Of a stretch of DNA of 64,000 nucleotides, positions 1 through 11,226 are shown piece by piece. A program made the position numbers and the translations under genes. Location of the stretch: NCBI GenBank assembly GCA_963682175.1, contig OY821775.1:14914501-14978500 (forward strand), read 5' to 3'. The number at the start of each line of letters is the position of its first letter. Positions within the stretch are counted from its first letter, which is position 1. The notes beneath the pieces are model-generated. The model made no database searches. It saw only the letters and a list, made by a program, of their open reading frames with translations, and had not been told where the DNA came from. This DNA comes from Triglochin maritima (taxonomy: Eukaryota > Streptophyta > Magnoliopsida > Alismatales > Juncaginaceae).

Positions 1-3000
1 TTTGCCTTGGGCAATTTAGTCTTTCAGGAACTCTCATATCAATATCAAGTGACTTATACAAATTTGCAATCACAACATATCTCATATGTTTATCTATATT
101 TATGTCATACTGATCAAGTAACATAACGTAATATTATACATTTTGAGAAAATGAGTAACATCATAATTGATGTTGGGTCCTGCGAAAAACCATTGTGTCT
201 ACTTACTTTATAATGTACCACCATGTTATTGTAATGTGATTTTTGTTCAGGACTACAGGTCCAAACAATATGTTTATTAAGGGAGTGTAGTTTTACATTG
301 TTCGCCTTCTTTTATTCATTTCAAATTCGAATGCTTCTGCCATTCTTATAATATTATAGGTTCTGGATCCAGATTTTCTCTTGAGTAGCATGCTACAAAG
401 AAGGTTAATTAGCTGTCGACGATAACTTTAATTATTTTATATTTCTCTCTCATATCAATGTAGTTGATTGCAATATAATAATCAAATCCTAATCGTTTCT
501 CAAAATACTAAGATTTGACCGTTATGTATTCTCAGAATTGTTACATTTGCTAGCTGCTTTATTTTATCAGGTTATATTCTTCAGGAATAACATATTCAGA
601 GATGTAACGAGTGACTAACTTTTATTTTCATTTTCACAAATAATATATTTTCTAGTTCACACTTCTGGCGTTGGTTGAGCTCAAATATATTTTATCATGT
701 AGAGATCTCCACTTATTTATGTCTAGTAATACAAGACTTAGTCACTTATTTATGATCAATAATACGTATGACAATGAGTTGCTAGATATTGCAAGTTAAT
801 TAATTAATGAAATTCAGGTTCAATCATACTTGTACGTATATTCTCTTATGAACTTCAGATTCAATATAGTACATTTTCTTGGCATTCTTTAAGTTTCTGG
901 TTTTCTCCCCCTAATGCCAAAAAGTGTGTCTTTATATATATATAATTGTTGGAATGGACAATAAAATACATCGCCCTTTAGGGGCTCCAAATATTTTAAT
1001 ATTATCAGGAATATGAATCCTGATAAAATGTCCAATTTAATTTGAGGTCATTACATTATCTGGGTGGTAACCAAAAATAAAATAATGTAAAAAAAACGTA
1101 GATGGGAAATATTTCATTCAATATTGTACACGTATATAAAATAGGGAAGTATTAATAATATGATCTTGGTCTAATATAAAAAAATAAAATTAGTAGATAC
1201 GATCTGAAAATAATCCATATTAAGAGATATTTTATCAACAGAGGGACTCATTTTATTGTGCAACCCGGTTGGCAAGCATGACCTCTCTTTTTTTAACTAG
1301 TAAATGTCAATTAGGTTATCAAAAATACAGGATCACTGCCAATACCCATAATGAATACAAATGATAACTTCATTTAAGCACTTCTGGGCTGGTATCTCTA
1401 ATTAACTCGTTTGAGAGTCCTTTAAAATCTCTTATTACTTCATATTTGCACAATTTATTTTCCACCATGTATGCTATTTTCTTTCATGATGCTTTGTAAT
1501 TAACGTGTGCTTCAGGCACATGATCCAAAATACGATGGCACATATTGTAATTTTGCAATAACTTATGTTTATGACTTTCAATCACAAGTAATGCATAATA
1601 TAAGATAATCATATCCCACAAAAAGATAGTTTGTGGATACCCTCTTAGTTGAAGAATCTTCTCATTCTTCAGTTGATGGTTATATGAAATTTCAACAATT
1701 GTTATCATATCTAATCATCATTGACTCAATCGGTCATACCATATGTTATTAGACTCAATATTCATTTAATTTACCAGTGCAAGTCTTTTGACCAAGCCAC
1801 TACATGTGCAATGACACATCGTTCAAACGTCAGGTAATTTTCTCAATAGTATTTTTCCTACCTGACATGATTGTAGTAATTAAAAAAATATTCTTCTTTA
1901 CTTCAACTATAGTCTTAATACAAGTCATTCTGGCAATTTAAAACACAATAAGTTTCTTGAGACCTAATAAATAAAATGCATCATTTAAAGCCAAGATAGT
2001 TCCACATATAACAATAGATATGACTCTTTTGGAGCTTTCTATTAATCTCATATGACCATGTACGGTAGTGACTTTGGCTTTACTCATTATCAAATTAGAC
2101 AAATACTTATCTCTTAATATAGTGTACATCACAACACTATACATGATACATAAATCATCTTTACTGATCTTAAATCATATGAGACCGGAGAATATCCATA
2201 CTCTTCATTTCAAGCCAAATAAAATATTTGTTGCAGGTAATTCTTTAAGAAACTATTACAAAATAAATGATAAGGTTCTTCCAATGACAAAATATAATCA
2301 AAATAAGAACCATGCATTAAATCATATCAAGATCAATTAATTTCAACTTAACTTGGTATAAGTCTTTTAGATAGAAAATATGTATATCAACATATTACCA
2401 AATGAATGTATATTTTTCCCTTTTACGATGATAAATGCAAATACTATCTTTGCTATTGAACATTAAAAGACATATTATAATGATATGCATAAATAGTCAT
2501 AACAAACATAAAAATGTTGAATATCGAGATGCTAGCAACATATGCGTGTATTATTAATATCTAGAAGAATCTCATCGTGAGTGAATAAAAATCACAAGTA
2601 TGGAAATATATTGGACTAATGAGAGCACTAACTAATATAAAATATATAGTTTTAACAGAAATAACCACTAAATCAAAAGCTTAAAAATAATAATTATGAA
2701 AATATGATAATCGAATGAACCTCGAGAATAATAAACAAAATATTTGTATCATGGTATATAATGCCCATTTGTCATATTGATTTTCCAGTATATGGTCATG
2801 TATATCTACTAAATAGAGTATATATTACTTTAAAAAATCAAATATAATACAACTAGAAAAATATATGTATTAATTTGTTTCGTGGAGAGTTACTTTGACA
2901 AATCCATTTTGATTGTCGAAATTATATACCATAAGAACATCAATTATTTTGCCGTTTATCTCATCCACATTCATGTCCACAATCATGATCGCAAAATGAT

Positions 3001-3149
3001 TATACTAGACTTCTTGTAAGACTTTTCATGTGTTCATACATTTACTTCAGGGAATTGAGCAAATCAATTGGACGGATTCCGTGATTTTTCATTGATAACT
3101 CGATATTCAACTCAACCACACTCAGGCACGACACTAGAACATGATATTT

Positions 3150-3294
3150 CTGAAATCATTTTTTCTTGAAAATGATTGCGAAGGAAAACACAACTTTTGT
3201 CTTATCTTGATTTGATGCTTTTTTCATTTGTATTTTCAAGAGCATCAAGTTGGATTTCAACATCCAAAATACGACAAAGAAAATTCTCGTCCAT
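3150..3294 (-). pseudogene. Copia gag remnant
   Basis: Minus-strand translation from the ATG at 3294 gives NFLCRILDVEIQLDA, which resembles the NYLSW-LDAEIHLDA start of plant copia gag (UBN2-type) proteins. After an in-frame TAA it continues DKSCVFLRNHFQEK, which matches the position of the family's QDKAKAMIFLRHH segment. The frame is then lost. About 580 bp separate it from the LTR, more than usual, so there may be inserted sequence between them. Confidence 0.45.
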
Positions 3295-3885
3295 TTTATC
3301 AAAAGTTGTATATTTAACTTTTGTCAACAATCAAGATAATCAATATCATATAAAAGATCGCACAAAATAAAACTGATAAAAAGAACACTTATAGTTACTA
3401 ACAAAACATCATGCATTAGATATGACATATGCACAAATAAATTATGTCATTATCATTGGAATGTCAAGTCATCTAGTGCTCTTCCAAATACATGATCAGC
3501 TTTTGCAAAACAAAATGCTTATAAACATGTGTTAATGCATATTTATCAAATAACATAATCATATCCATCTATAATTAGCATGTGCATGATTTAAGTTTTA
3601 CTATCATACTAAAACAAAAGTTTATAGTTCATCACCTAAGAATATATAAAGATGTAGAACATCATATTTCAAACCAAGATTTTACTACGAAAATTTCTAG
3701 ACATATATCATCACAATATTTAAGAATATAGTATGAGTATATTCAACAAGTAAATAGATTAATGATATTATAAATTGTAAAAGACTAACTCAAGATGAAT
3801 ACAACCTTATGTTGTAGATTACTTTAATCAAACAAGGAACAATTATGTTTGAGTTGATCACATCGAGCGATGTGTGTTGATAACG

Positions 3886-4119
3886 TGTTATAAAATGAAT
3901 AGACATAGAACAAATAAGATGATGATTTGGGAGAGAACAATTGTTTTATTTCATCATTTCCAAAGTATTACAATAGTCTCCTATTTATAGGCTAAATGAA
4001 GAAAATGAAATTGTGTATGCTACAAGAGTTACAAATGATAATGTGAGAAGTTGATGAGGGTTATGCGAGGAGAAATGTGAAACATCTTTGTAATATTTAT
4101 TGTGTAATATTTCACAACA
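3886..4119 (-). repeat. Copia-type LTR (5' LTR of minus-strand element)
   Basis: Read on the minus strand this 234-bp block starts TGTTGTGAAATATT and ends ATTTTATAACA. Just inside lies CGTTATCAACA, close to the TTATCAGCACG primer-binding motif seen in many plant copia elements. A TATA-like CTATAAATAGG lies on the minus strand near 3980-3995. No second copy is in the window, so the identification rests on termini, promoter-like motif and PBS-like motif only. Confidence 0.5.
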
Positions 4120-4332
4120 ATAACTATATTTTTCGAAGAAACAAAACTTTAAGCAGTTTGGATCGTCGAACCAGGCCGGACTGGTTTGGTAATTTTGTAA
4201 TTTTTGGAGGTATTTTAGTTTTTTAAGTAGTTTAAAGATATTTAAAAAATTATTAATTTTTACATGGGACGGAATGGCGGCTCAGGAACTCACGCCTTCA
4301 GCCGAGCTTAGGTCCGACAGAATACGCAGGTA
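4120..4332. other. Intergenic spacer between copia LTR and MULE
   Basis: Short AT-rich host or older repeat sequence with one GC-richer patch near 4265-4330. No coding or repeat feature was recognised. Confidence 0.5.
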
Positions 4333-4341
4333 TAATTAACA

Positions 4342-4680
4342 GGAATTTTTTTCAAAATAATATTTTTTTTAAATTGCCAAAATAAACTTACTCAAAACCT
4401 ATTTTTCACACTAGACCCACTGCCACCACGTGGTGACACGTGGCGGCGGTGGGTTTGCTAGTGTATACTGAACTCGGCATCACCATTGTCGAGTTCTGCT
4501 TGAGAGAACTCTGCACTGGTGTTGTCAAGTTCTTCTTTAGAGAACTCGACACTGGTGATGCCGAGTTCTCTAAAGAAGAACTCGGCATCACCAGTGCCGA
4601 GTTCATTTTGGTTTTTATTGCACGACACTTGTCATATTTCTCTCGAAGTGAGTTGCCAGGAGAACAGTTCAAATAGAACT
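4342..4680 (+). repeat. MULE left terminal inverted repeat
   Basis: This segment pairs with the reverse complement of 20128-20408. Matching landmarks in order are the GGAA terminus, AAATAAAC, CACACT-GACCCACTGCC, CCACGTG, the CTCGGCATCACC blocks, and CATATTTCTCTCGAAGTGA followed by GCCAGGAGAACA. The left copy is longer, with extra hairpin units. Confidence 0.8.
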
Positions 4681-4980
4681 TGGCACTTATGATGTCGAGT
4701 TCTATTTGAACTGTTCTCCTGGCAACTCAAATCGTGCATGAGACGGTTGGTGCACCAGGAGAACAGTTTCTTAAATAGAACTCGGCATCGTAGATGTCGA
4801 GTTCTATTTGAACTTTTCTCCTGACAACTAAGATCGTGCATGAGACGGTTGGTGTGTCAGGAGAACAATTTCTTAAATAAAACTCGGCATCCTAGATGTC
4901 GAGATCTAAAGCTAGAACTCGGCGTTTGTAACGCCGAGTTCACTTTAAAAAAAGTGAACTCGGCGTTACAAACGTCGAGT
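4470..4980. repeat. MULE subterminal inverted-repeat array (left)
   Basis: Many copies of GAACTCGGCATC and its complement GATGCCGAGTTC are arranged head to head, forming potential hairpins; the block 4553-4588 is a near-perfect palindrome. From about 4690 to 4905 there are two tandem copies of a roughly 110-bp unit containing CTCCTG-CAACT, CGTGCATGAGACGGTTGGTG and CAGGAGAACA. A last hairpin (4915-4982) uses CTCGGCGTT-AACGCCGAG. The same motif family occurs at the right end, so the array belongs to the MULE. Confidence 0.8.
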
Positions 4981-4989
4981 TCCGTCAGG

Positions 4990-4998
4990 CTATAAAAC
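4990..4998 (+). promoter_or_regulatory. Putative TATA box of the MULE transposase gene, cut off by a retroelement
   Basis: CTATAAAAC lies directly after the left subterminal array, where a MULE promoter is expected. The gypsy element starts 4 bp later (5002). Its target duplication accag (4997-5001 and 12329-12333) marks the junction, so before insertion this box sat close upstream of the sequence now at 12329. Promoter function is inferred from position and motif only. Confidence 0.45.
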
Positions 4999-5001
4999 CA
5001 G

Positions 5002-6097
5002 TGATGAGAATTTTATTTATACCGCAAGTGCACGGCGTCGATGAAGACGCGGCAAGTACAGGTCGAACACAAGGAGGGAGAGATATTTATATTTTTGTGA
5101 TTTTCGATTAAGGAAAGTTAGAGAGAGAAATAAGGTTGGTTTGAGATTTTTGGATTTTCAATTTTCTAAAGCAAGAACAAAAAAAACTAAGAAGAAAGAA
5201 AATATGGATGAGAGTCCAGTAGGTGGGGGTTTAGATATCGGGTTTTGTTTAGAGAAATCTGAAACTTATAATAAATCACATTAGTTATAAAGCATTACAT
5301 GATAAATGACTCAACATAAACTCAAATAATCAAAATATACTAACACGAAATTAAAATAATAACATAATTCTTCTTCTCATCACCCTAAATCCATCACCCC
5401 CACCCTTTGGAGAGAGTTAGAAACTCATGGATGGAGGGAAGGAGAAGGGGTCCTAGAGAAACTACGAAAGAAAACTAAAAACACAAAATAAACGAACAGA
5501 ATTTTATTGCTAAAGGATGGAATAAAAAAAGTTCCCTTTACAACATAATTTCGGGGCTATTTATAGCCGATACAAGGGACCCAAGTATGAATAAGGAAAG
5601 GACACGTGCTATGACACGACTGGACGAAATCCGGGGGCATGGATCGCACACCATGCGGCGTTTCCGCCGCACATTGACCGTCAGATGCGGCGGAATCGCC
5701 GCATGGATGGCTCAGATGATGTTGTGCTTTTGCGGGTGTGTTTTTGGTATGTTCTAGATGGCCTCCACGCGTCTGAATTAATTATTGCATATCTTTGGAG
5801 ATCCGAATTTAATTTCTTCTTGAATACTTCTCCAAAATAAATTTTTAGTCCTTCTAATTTACGATCAGGTCCCTGGCTTTTTATGCAATCAATTGGATTT
5901 CAACTTGAGCTTGAATCTCTAGCTAATTGGTCTTTGTGATCTATTTGAGTCCATTGCACGCGTTTTAGCTCGAATATTGGTAAATTGCATTGTAAGTCCT
6001 AAATTCTGCACAATTGCTCAAAACAATACCTTAGTAGCATTTATTTATATAAAAATAATCTAAATGAAAGACATGATGCAATGTATGCAATGCATCA
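5002..6097 (-). repeat. 3' LTR of gag-protease gypsy element
   Basis: Starts TGATGAGAATTTTATTTATACC and ends CAATGCATCA in plus-strand view. It matches 11227-12328 over its whole length with scattered substitutions. The minus strand carries a TATA-like CTATAAATAGCC near 5555-5568. Confidence 0.9.
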
Positions 6098-6125
6098 AAT
6101 ACCCCTACACCTAGATTTTGCTAGT
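6098..6125 (-). other. Polypurine tract region
   Basis: On the minus strand the sequence just before the 3' LTR reads AGGTGTAGGGGTATT. The same motif, AGGTGTGGGGGTATT, borders the related LTR at 56821, which supports a plus-strand primer. Confidence 0.65.
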
Positions 6126-7218
6126 CTCGAGCAAAACAAAACATGAAAAATATAAGTATGAAAGCAAGGAAATCCTAACTCACTTTCGTAGGAATCACGG
6201 TTGCACTTAGCATGTGCAACAAGCCTTTAAACCCCTAAGTTTCCTTAGAGGACGAGTTTTGTCTCGTGAGGGTTTTCAGTTGACACACCCACAAGGTCTT
6301 AATTCAATATTTCATTAATAACTCTCAATATCTTCACCTCAACCTTATACATCTCACTTAAATTCTTGCATGCTCATTATATAAATCTAACTCATAAAAA
6401 TTCTGACTTGGTCTTTGTTCCTCCAACATTCACACCACAGCCCTTCTACACATGTTATCACTTAAATTATTTTGCACGCCTCCTCTGGTGGTGAAGTATC
6501 ATTTGGATCAACCATGGCATGGATCATTCTTGTAACTTTAGGCCTTGAGTATCTTAAAGTAATAATTCCCCGTGATTCAACACATTTGCTTATTTGACAC
6601 TTTTACTCTTTTTGCATTCGTGTAGCGAGTTTGGTCGATAATCCCGAGCTGGCAGACTCAAGTTACCGGGTTTTAAGATACCCCTACGGACCAGTGACTC
6701 GAAGGCTTGGGTTTTTGTAATCATTTTGCAAAATGTGCTTTCCTCACTTTATTTCTTTATTTTTTATTTTTTTATTTTTTATTTTTTTACTTTTATTTTC
6801 CTTAAGGCTTAATTGCTATTAGAAGTCCACACTTCCCGGTATATTTTCCTCAACCTCTGCTTTTTATCAACTACTTCAAAGATTTGATTCATCCAATTTA
6901 AGTGCATACATGTCTTAAAGGGTAATGGGTTATTTCTTTGGAACTTAGATTTATGTCATAGTTTCTACAAGCAGAACTATATAATAAGGAACAAAAACTC
7001 AATGCAATTTGTACACGGGTTTTGGCAGTTCAATCTTAAGCTCTGTCATGGAGCATTGAATATATATATATATATTTTAAACGAACAGATATAGATAGAT
7101 AGATAGATAAACACCCCCCACACCTAAAGCATGCGTTGTCCTCAATGTATGCAAAGATAAAGCAAATGCACTTGTTACCTGAGTCAACTTGCGGTAGAGG
7201 GATTGAATTTGCTCATAG
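6126..7218. other. Non-coding 3' interior of the gypsy element
   Basis: No ORF of note and no RT or integrase motif was seen. Part of it (6098-6300) is shared with the element at 56822-57060, including CTAACTCACTTTCGTAGGAA and GTCTCGTGAGGGTTTTCAG. It includes AT-rich simple repeats and a TAGA run near 7087-7110. Confidence 0.6.
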
Positions 7219-9792
7219 TCAACCATAGTCAGAACTAGATTGAATGTCACCATGTTGGTGCATGTATCCAGCTGAATTGTTCACCATGTTGCCCTGAGAG
7301 TCCTGAGGTAAAGATTCCACACCCCTCACATGTGTTGGTTCTCTTATTTGCTCGAGTGATGGTGGTTGGGTAGATGAATTACTTCCCTTTTTCTCACTTT
7401 CTTTTTGATTTTGTGATGATTTATTTGATTCAGAAATTTTATAGATACGCGATCTCATCACAACATCACTTTGTTTACATACTATTTCTGGTTCACTATC
7501 AACATGAAAGATATTAAATTCAGCTTTTAAGTTTCCAAAAGATAGTTGCATGAGCCCATTTCGACAATTTATCAAAGCTTCAGAAGTGGCTAAAAAGGGT
7601 CTGCCTAGTATTACAGGGATTTGTCTCTTAGGATTGACAACAGGTTCAGTGTCTAGAACGACAAAATCCACTGGGTAAATGAAGTCACCAACCTTAATCA
7701 AAACATCCTCTACTATACCTCTTGGTTTCTTAACAAAGCAATCAGCGAATTGAAGGGTTGTCTTAGAGGGTTTTAGTGAACCAAGGTTTAGTTGCTCATA
7801 GACAGAGAACGGGAGTAAGTTAACACTAGCACCAAGGTCTAAAAGGGCTTTGTTGATAAAAGTATCTCCTATCGCACATGAAATTGTGGGACACCCAGGG
7901 TCCTTATACTTTATAGGAGATGAGTTGGACAGAATAGAGCTTATGTTTGCAGTCAAGATTGTCTTCTTTGGTACGTTCGTTTTTCTCTTCTTAGTGCACA
8001 GATCCTTTAAGAATTTAGCATAAGCAGGTATTTGTTGAATCATATCTAGGAGTGGAATATTCACCTTAACTTGCTTAAATACTTCCAAGAGTTTCTCCAT
8101 TTGTGCACTTGAGCTCTTATTGAGTCTATTGGGGAATGGGGCTTTAGGAACATAGACTCGCTCAGGTTGAGCTATAGGGTCAGGTTGACTAGGTGGGTTG
8201 GGCTTTTCAAATTGGACTTCAGGTTCAATGGTCAGGTCACATGTGGGTGCTTGACGGCTAGATTGATTAGGAGCCCTAGGATTTACCACATTGTTATCAA
8301 CTTGTTTTCCAGACCGTAATGATACAACTGCATTTATTTGTTGGAACGGTCCCTCCTCATGAACCATTTGAACCGGTCTAGAGTTGTTACTTCCTAGAGG
8401 TGGTTGATAGGGCTGATATTGATTATTAGGTCTTGGATTCACCTCAGGTTGACTTGGAAACTGACCCTTTTCTCTTTCACCTACAATTTGTGCTAGTTGG
8501 CAAACTTGTGTTTCTAGCTTTTGGAAGGATTGGGTGGTTGTTTGCATAAAAGTCTTAACCAAATTTTCCTAGCTTGTCAATCTAACATCATAATCTCCAT
8601 TGTTACTAAACCCAGATGATGTATTATTTTGGTTATACGGGTTTAGTTGTTGTCTAGGAGGTTGACCTTGTTGGTTCCATGAAAAATTGGGATGATTGCG
8701 CCAACTCGGGTTATAGGTTGATGCGTATGGGTCATTTCTAGAATGGTTAAATGCGGCATTAACTTGTTCCAAGTCCGCAGAAATATGTGCACAATTCTCC
8801 ATTATATGACTAGTTTGACCACATCTAGAGCAATGGATAGAAGAGGCTCGATTCACTAGGGGTCGCGTTTTTAGCTCTAGACTTTCCATTCTACGCATAA
8901 GGGTAGCTAGTTTTGCTTCAGCAGCTACAGTAGCATCTACAGCTAAGACACCTGATTTGGGTTGACTTGCTATTCTAGATCCAATACTCGGGTTAATCAG
9001 TGCTCTAGCATTGTCTCATTGCATACTATTTTCGGCTAAATTCTCAAGAAACGTTCAAGCATCATTCTCATTTTTGGACATAAAGTTTCATTGGCTTACA
9101 GATTCTAACATAACCTTCGATGTAGGTGTCAATCCCACATAAATAATTTGGCACAATTGCCATCTTGGAATTCCATGATGAGGGCATTGGGTCAACAGGT
9201 TCTTAAATCTTTCCAAATAGGAATAGAACGGCTCGCTCTCAGATTGAACGAATGCAACAATTTCATTCCTAATCCTAATAGTCTTATGGTTGGGGAAATA
9301 TTTCTTTAAGAACACTTGAGCAAACTCGGCCCAACTCCTAATAGATCTTTCGGCTAGACTATATAGCAATTTCTTAGCGTCGTCCTTCAGTGCTAGAGGC
9401 ACGAATTTAAGACGTACTGCCTCCTCAGAGATATGTTGGTATTGCATAAGGGAGCAGATTTCCTCAAATTCTCTAAGGAAGAGATATGGGTCTTCCTTAG
9501 AGGTGAACTTGGGCAACATACTCATGTATTGTGCCTTTAGTTTGAAGTCGTGACCCGGTATGATGGGCATAACGATGCACGATGGCTGAGCAGCCATCGT
9601 TGGGTAGCACCGATCCCTCAGAGTCCTAGGCGGGTCCACTACATTCTCACCCATTGGATCCGGGTGAGGTGGTGCAACAGGTGGATTGGGGCTAAGCTCT
9701 AGACTGGAATCTAGATGAACTCGTGAGAGTCGATTGCTCAAGTCCCGAACCCAAATCTGAGTGCACCGGTTTGAATCAATTTTTGAATTCAA
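7219..9792 (-). pseudogene. Gag-protease polyprotein, four in-frame stops
   Basis: One minus-strand frame runs from the ATG at 9792 to 7219, about 857 codons. The N-terminal third is a retrotransposon gag domain (YLFLREFEEICSL, FLKKYFPNHKTI, LLTQCPHHGIP). It is followed by a CCHC-like knuckle (CSRCGQTSHIMENC near 8840) and Pro/Gln/Asn-rich linkers. The protease part has the active-site motif LLDLGASVNLLP near 7820-7850 and the flap/C-terminal ILGRPFLAT motif. No frameshift was seen. Stops fall in SQ*NF, DA*TF, MQ*DN and TS*EN; three are TGA and one TAG, each one transition from the Trp codon expected. Gag would package RNA and protease would cleave gag; the frame can no longer be read through. 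Confidence 0.85.
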
Positions 9793-11202
9793 ATTTGAAA
9801 TTTAAATTCCAAATTCAATTTCAAGAATCAATTACTTTTCTTCTTTTTTCAAAAATGGAAACAAACAATAGAAGGGGGGAAGATGAGAAAGGAATCCTAA
9901 TCTAGAGATTGAGATGAGAAGAGAAAGAAGACTCAAATGAGAAGGGAAACTTAACTCTAAAAGATAGATGAGAGGGTTGGTCAGAAGTTTCCTAAACAAG
10001 CACGGTTCAAACAATCCTACACCTAATGTAGCTTAAATCTAGACGACTCCTAACTGGTTGAGTCGAATTGGTTCGCTTGATTCACCTCCCTCACTAATCA
10101 AACCAAATTGGCCAGGCAGTGTATAGCTAGTGGGGGCGCTTCCGACAGAGTCGGTGCCAATTAGACAACCACTTCGCTTGGAAGACTTACGTCAACACAA
10201 AAACACTTTCTAGACACCAAATTAAATTCGATCAGCTTCAAGTCATAGCAAGTCAAACCAATCTTCTCCTTAATTGAGTTCGAATCCTTAGGGGTCAATG
10301 TCTAATTGATTTTAATTTAAGGCTTGGGTGACACTTTAGGATTGTGATTTGTGGGCCACGGAAGGGTGATGAAATCCCCACCGTATCTTTTCCTACGGAG
10401 TTGCCCTTAAGATAGTTTAACTTAAATCTAGCAAAGATAGTCAAACATTGGTCTTTAGTGGGGGACAATTGCAAGGTTGTATGCAAACTAAATTATATGC
10501 TTAAATGCAATCGATAAAAACCACGCACGTACCTTGCCTCCAGCACTCTTCAACAATGAATTGATTTCCAAAATTTAGCATGCAATATTAGGGGTGGGAC
10601 CCGGGCCGTGCCGGCACGGCCCGCCTCGGCCCGCCAAGGTTGGCGGGCCGGGCCGACACGGCCCGCCGGCCGACGGGGCCGGGCCGGCTCCTGGCGGCCC
10701 GGCACGGCCCAGGTCCCAGCTTTATGCAATATGCGAGAAAATCTCTAAATGATGCATGCACTAAGGCCTTTCTAATTTTGCAAATTTTAGGTCACAAGTT
10801 GAATTAGTGCCAATTATGGAAGTTTGCCCTACACATGCAGTTCTACCAAAAAAGAAATTTTCCGAAAATAGAAATTACGAGGAAAAGGCAACAAAGGTTA
10901 CCTACGCACGCTCAGTCGGGTTCGCCGCCCGCTCTCGAAAATTTCCAGTTGCTCTACGCGTCCACCCATAGATGGAGACGACCACAGAAAATTTTGAAGC
11001 CCAGATGCTCCAGACGTGCGGCGGATCCGCCGCAGGTTGTTCTTTGGGTGCGGCGATTTCGCCACTCTTCTTGCTCCAACTATGCCCGGATTTCACCGTG
11101 CACTCCGTTGTCTCCTGAAACGCAAACCCAAATAGTTAGATCGCGCACACGATAAACAGAATAGAATCGAAATCACCAAAAATAAACAAAATCTTCGTCG
11201 CC
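9793..11202. other. Non-coding 5' leader of the gypsy element with MITE
   Basis: This is a long leader between PBS and gag on the minus strand. It aligns loosely with 63400-64000 of the related right-hand element (for example GATGAAATCCCC and the AAGCACGG/AAGCACAG-TCAAACAA block). No coding feature is supported. A GC-rich MITE interrupts it at 10589-10724. Confidence 0.55.
10589..10724. mobile_element. GC-rich hAT-type MITE nested in the gypsy leader
   Basis: This is a 136-bp block of GGGCCGGGC-like sequence in an AT-rich context. It is flanked by identical 8-mers tgcaatat (10581-10588 and 10725-10732). Termini are imperfect inverted repeats: TAGGGGTGGGACCCGGGCC and TAAAGCTGGGACCTGGGCC. The 8-bp duplication and the TA-GGG end fit non-autonomous hAT elements. 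The interior consists of self-complementary CGGCACGGCCC/GGGCCGGGCC words. Confidence 0.75.
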
Positions 11203-11220
11203 TCCCCGGCAACGGCGCCA
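11203..11220 (-). other. tRNA-Asp-type primer-binding site
   Basis: On the minus strand, 6 nt inside the 5' LTR, the sequence is TGGCGCCGTTGCCGGGGA. This is the 3' complement of plant tRNA-Asp commonly used by Athila/Tat-lineage elements. Confidence 0.85.
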
Positions 11221-11226
11221 AAAACT

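Larger units (their letters stand above)
1..4119 (-). mobile_element. Degenerate Ty1/copia LTR retrotransposon, left end outside window
   Basis: An LTR-like block at 3886-4119 is followed, on the minus strand, by a primer-binding-like stretch and then by AT-rich sequence with a decayed copia gag near 3150-3294. The rest of 1-3150 has only short ORFs on both strands. I could not recognise protease, integrase, RT or RNase H in it, so it is either very decayed or a non-coding derivative. The other LTR would lie left of base 1. The copia assignment rests on the gag trace and the LTR/PBS form (family knowledge). The boundary at 4119 is seen; the leftward extent is inferred. Confidence 0.5.

Noticed and set aside
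1484..3370. Several 60-90 residue ORFs in the left AT-rich region
   Set aside because: No recognisable domains; expected by chance in this composition and within a decayed retroelement.
7062..7110. TA and TAGA simple repeats as a regulatory feature
   Set aside because: Ordinary microsatellites in the non-coding interior of a gypsy element.
10835..11155. 106-residue plus-strand ORF
   Set aside because: Located in the leader of the gypsy element, antisense to it, and with no domain; considered accidental.
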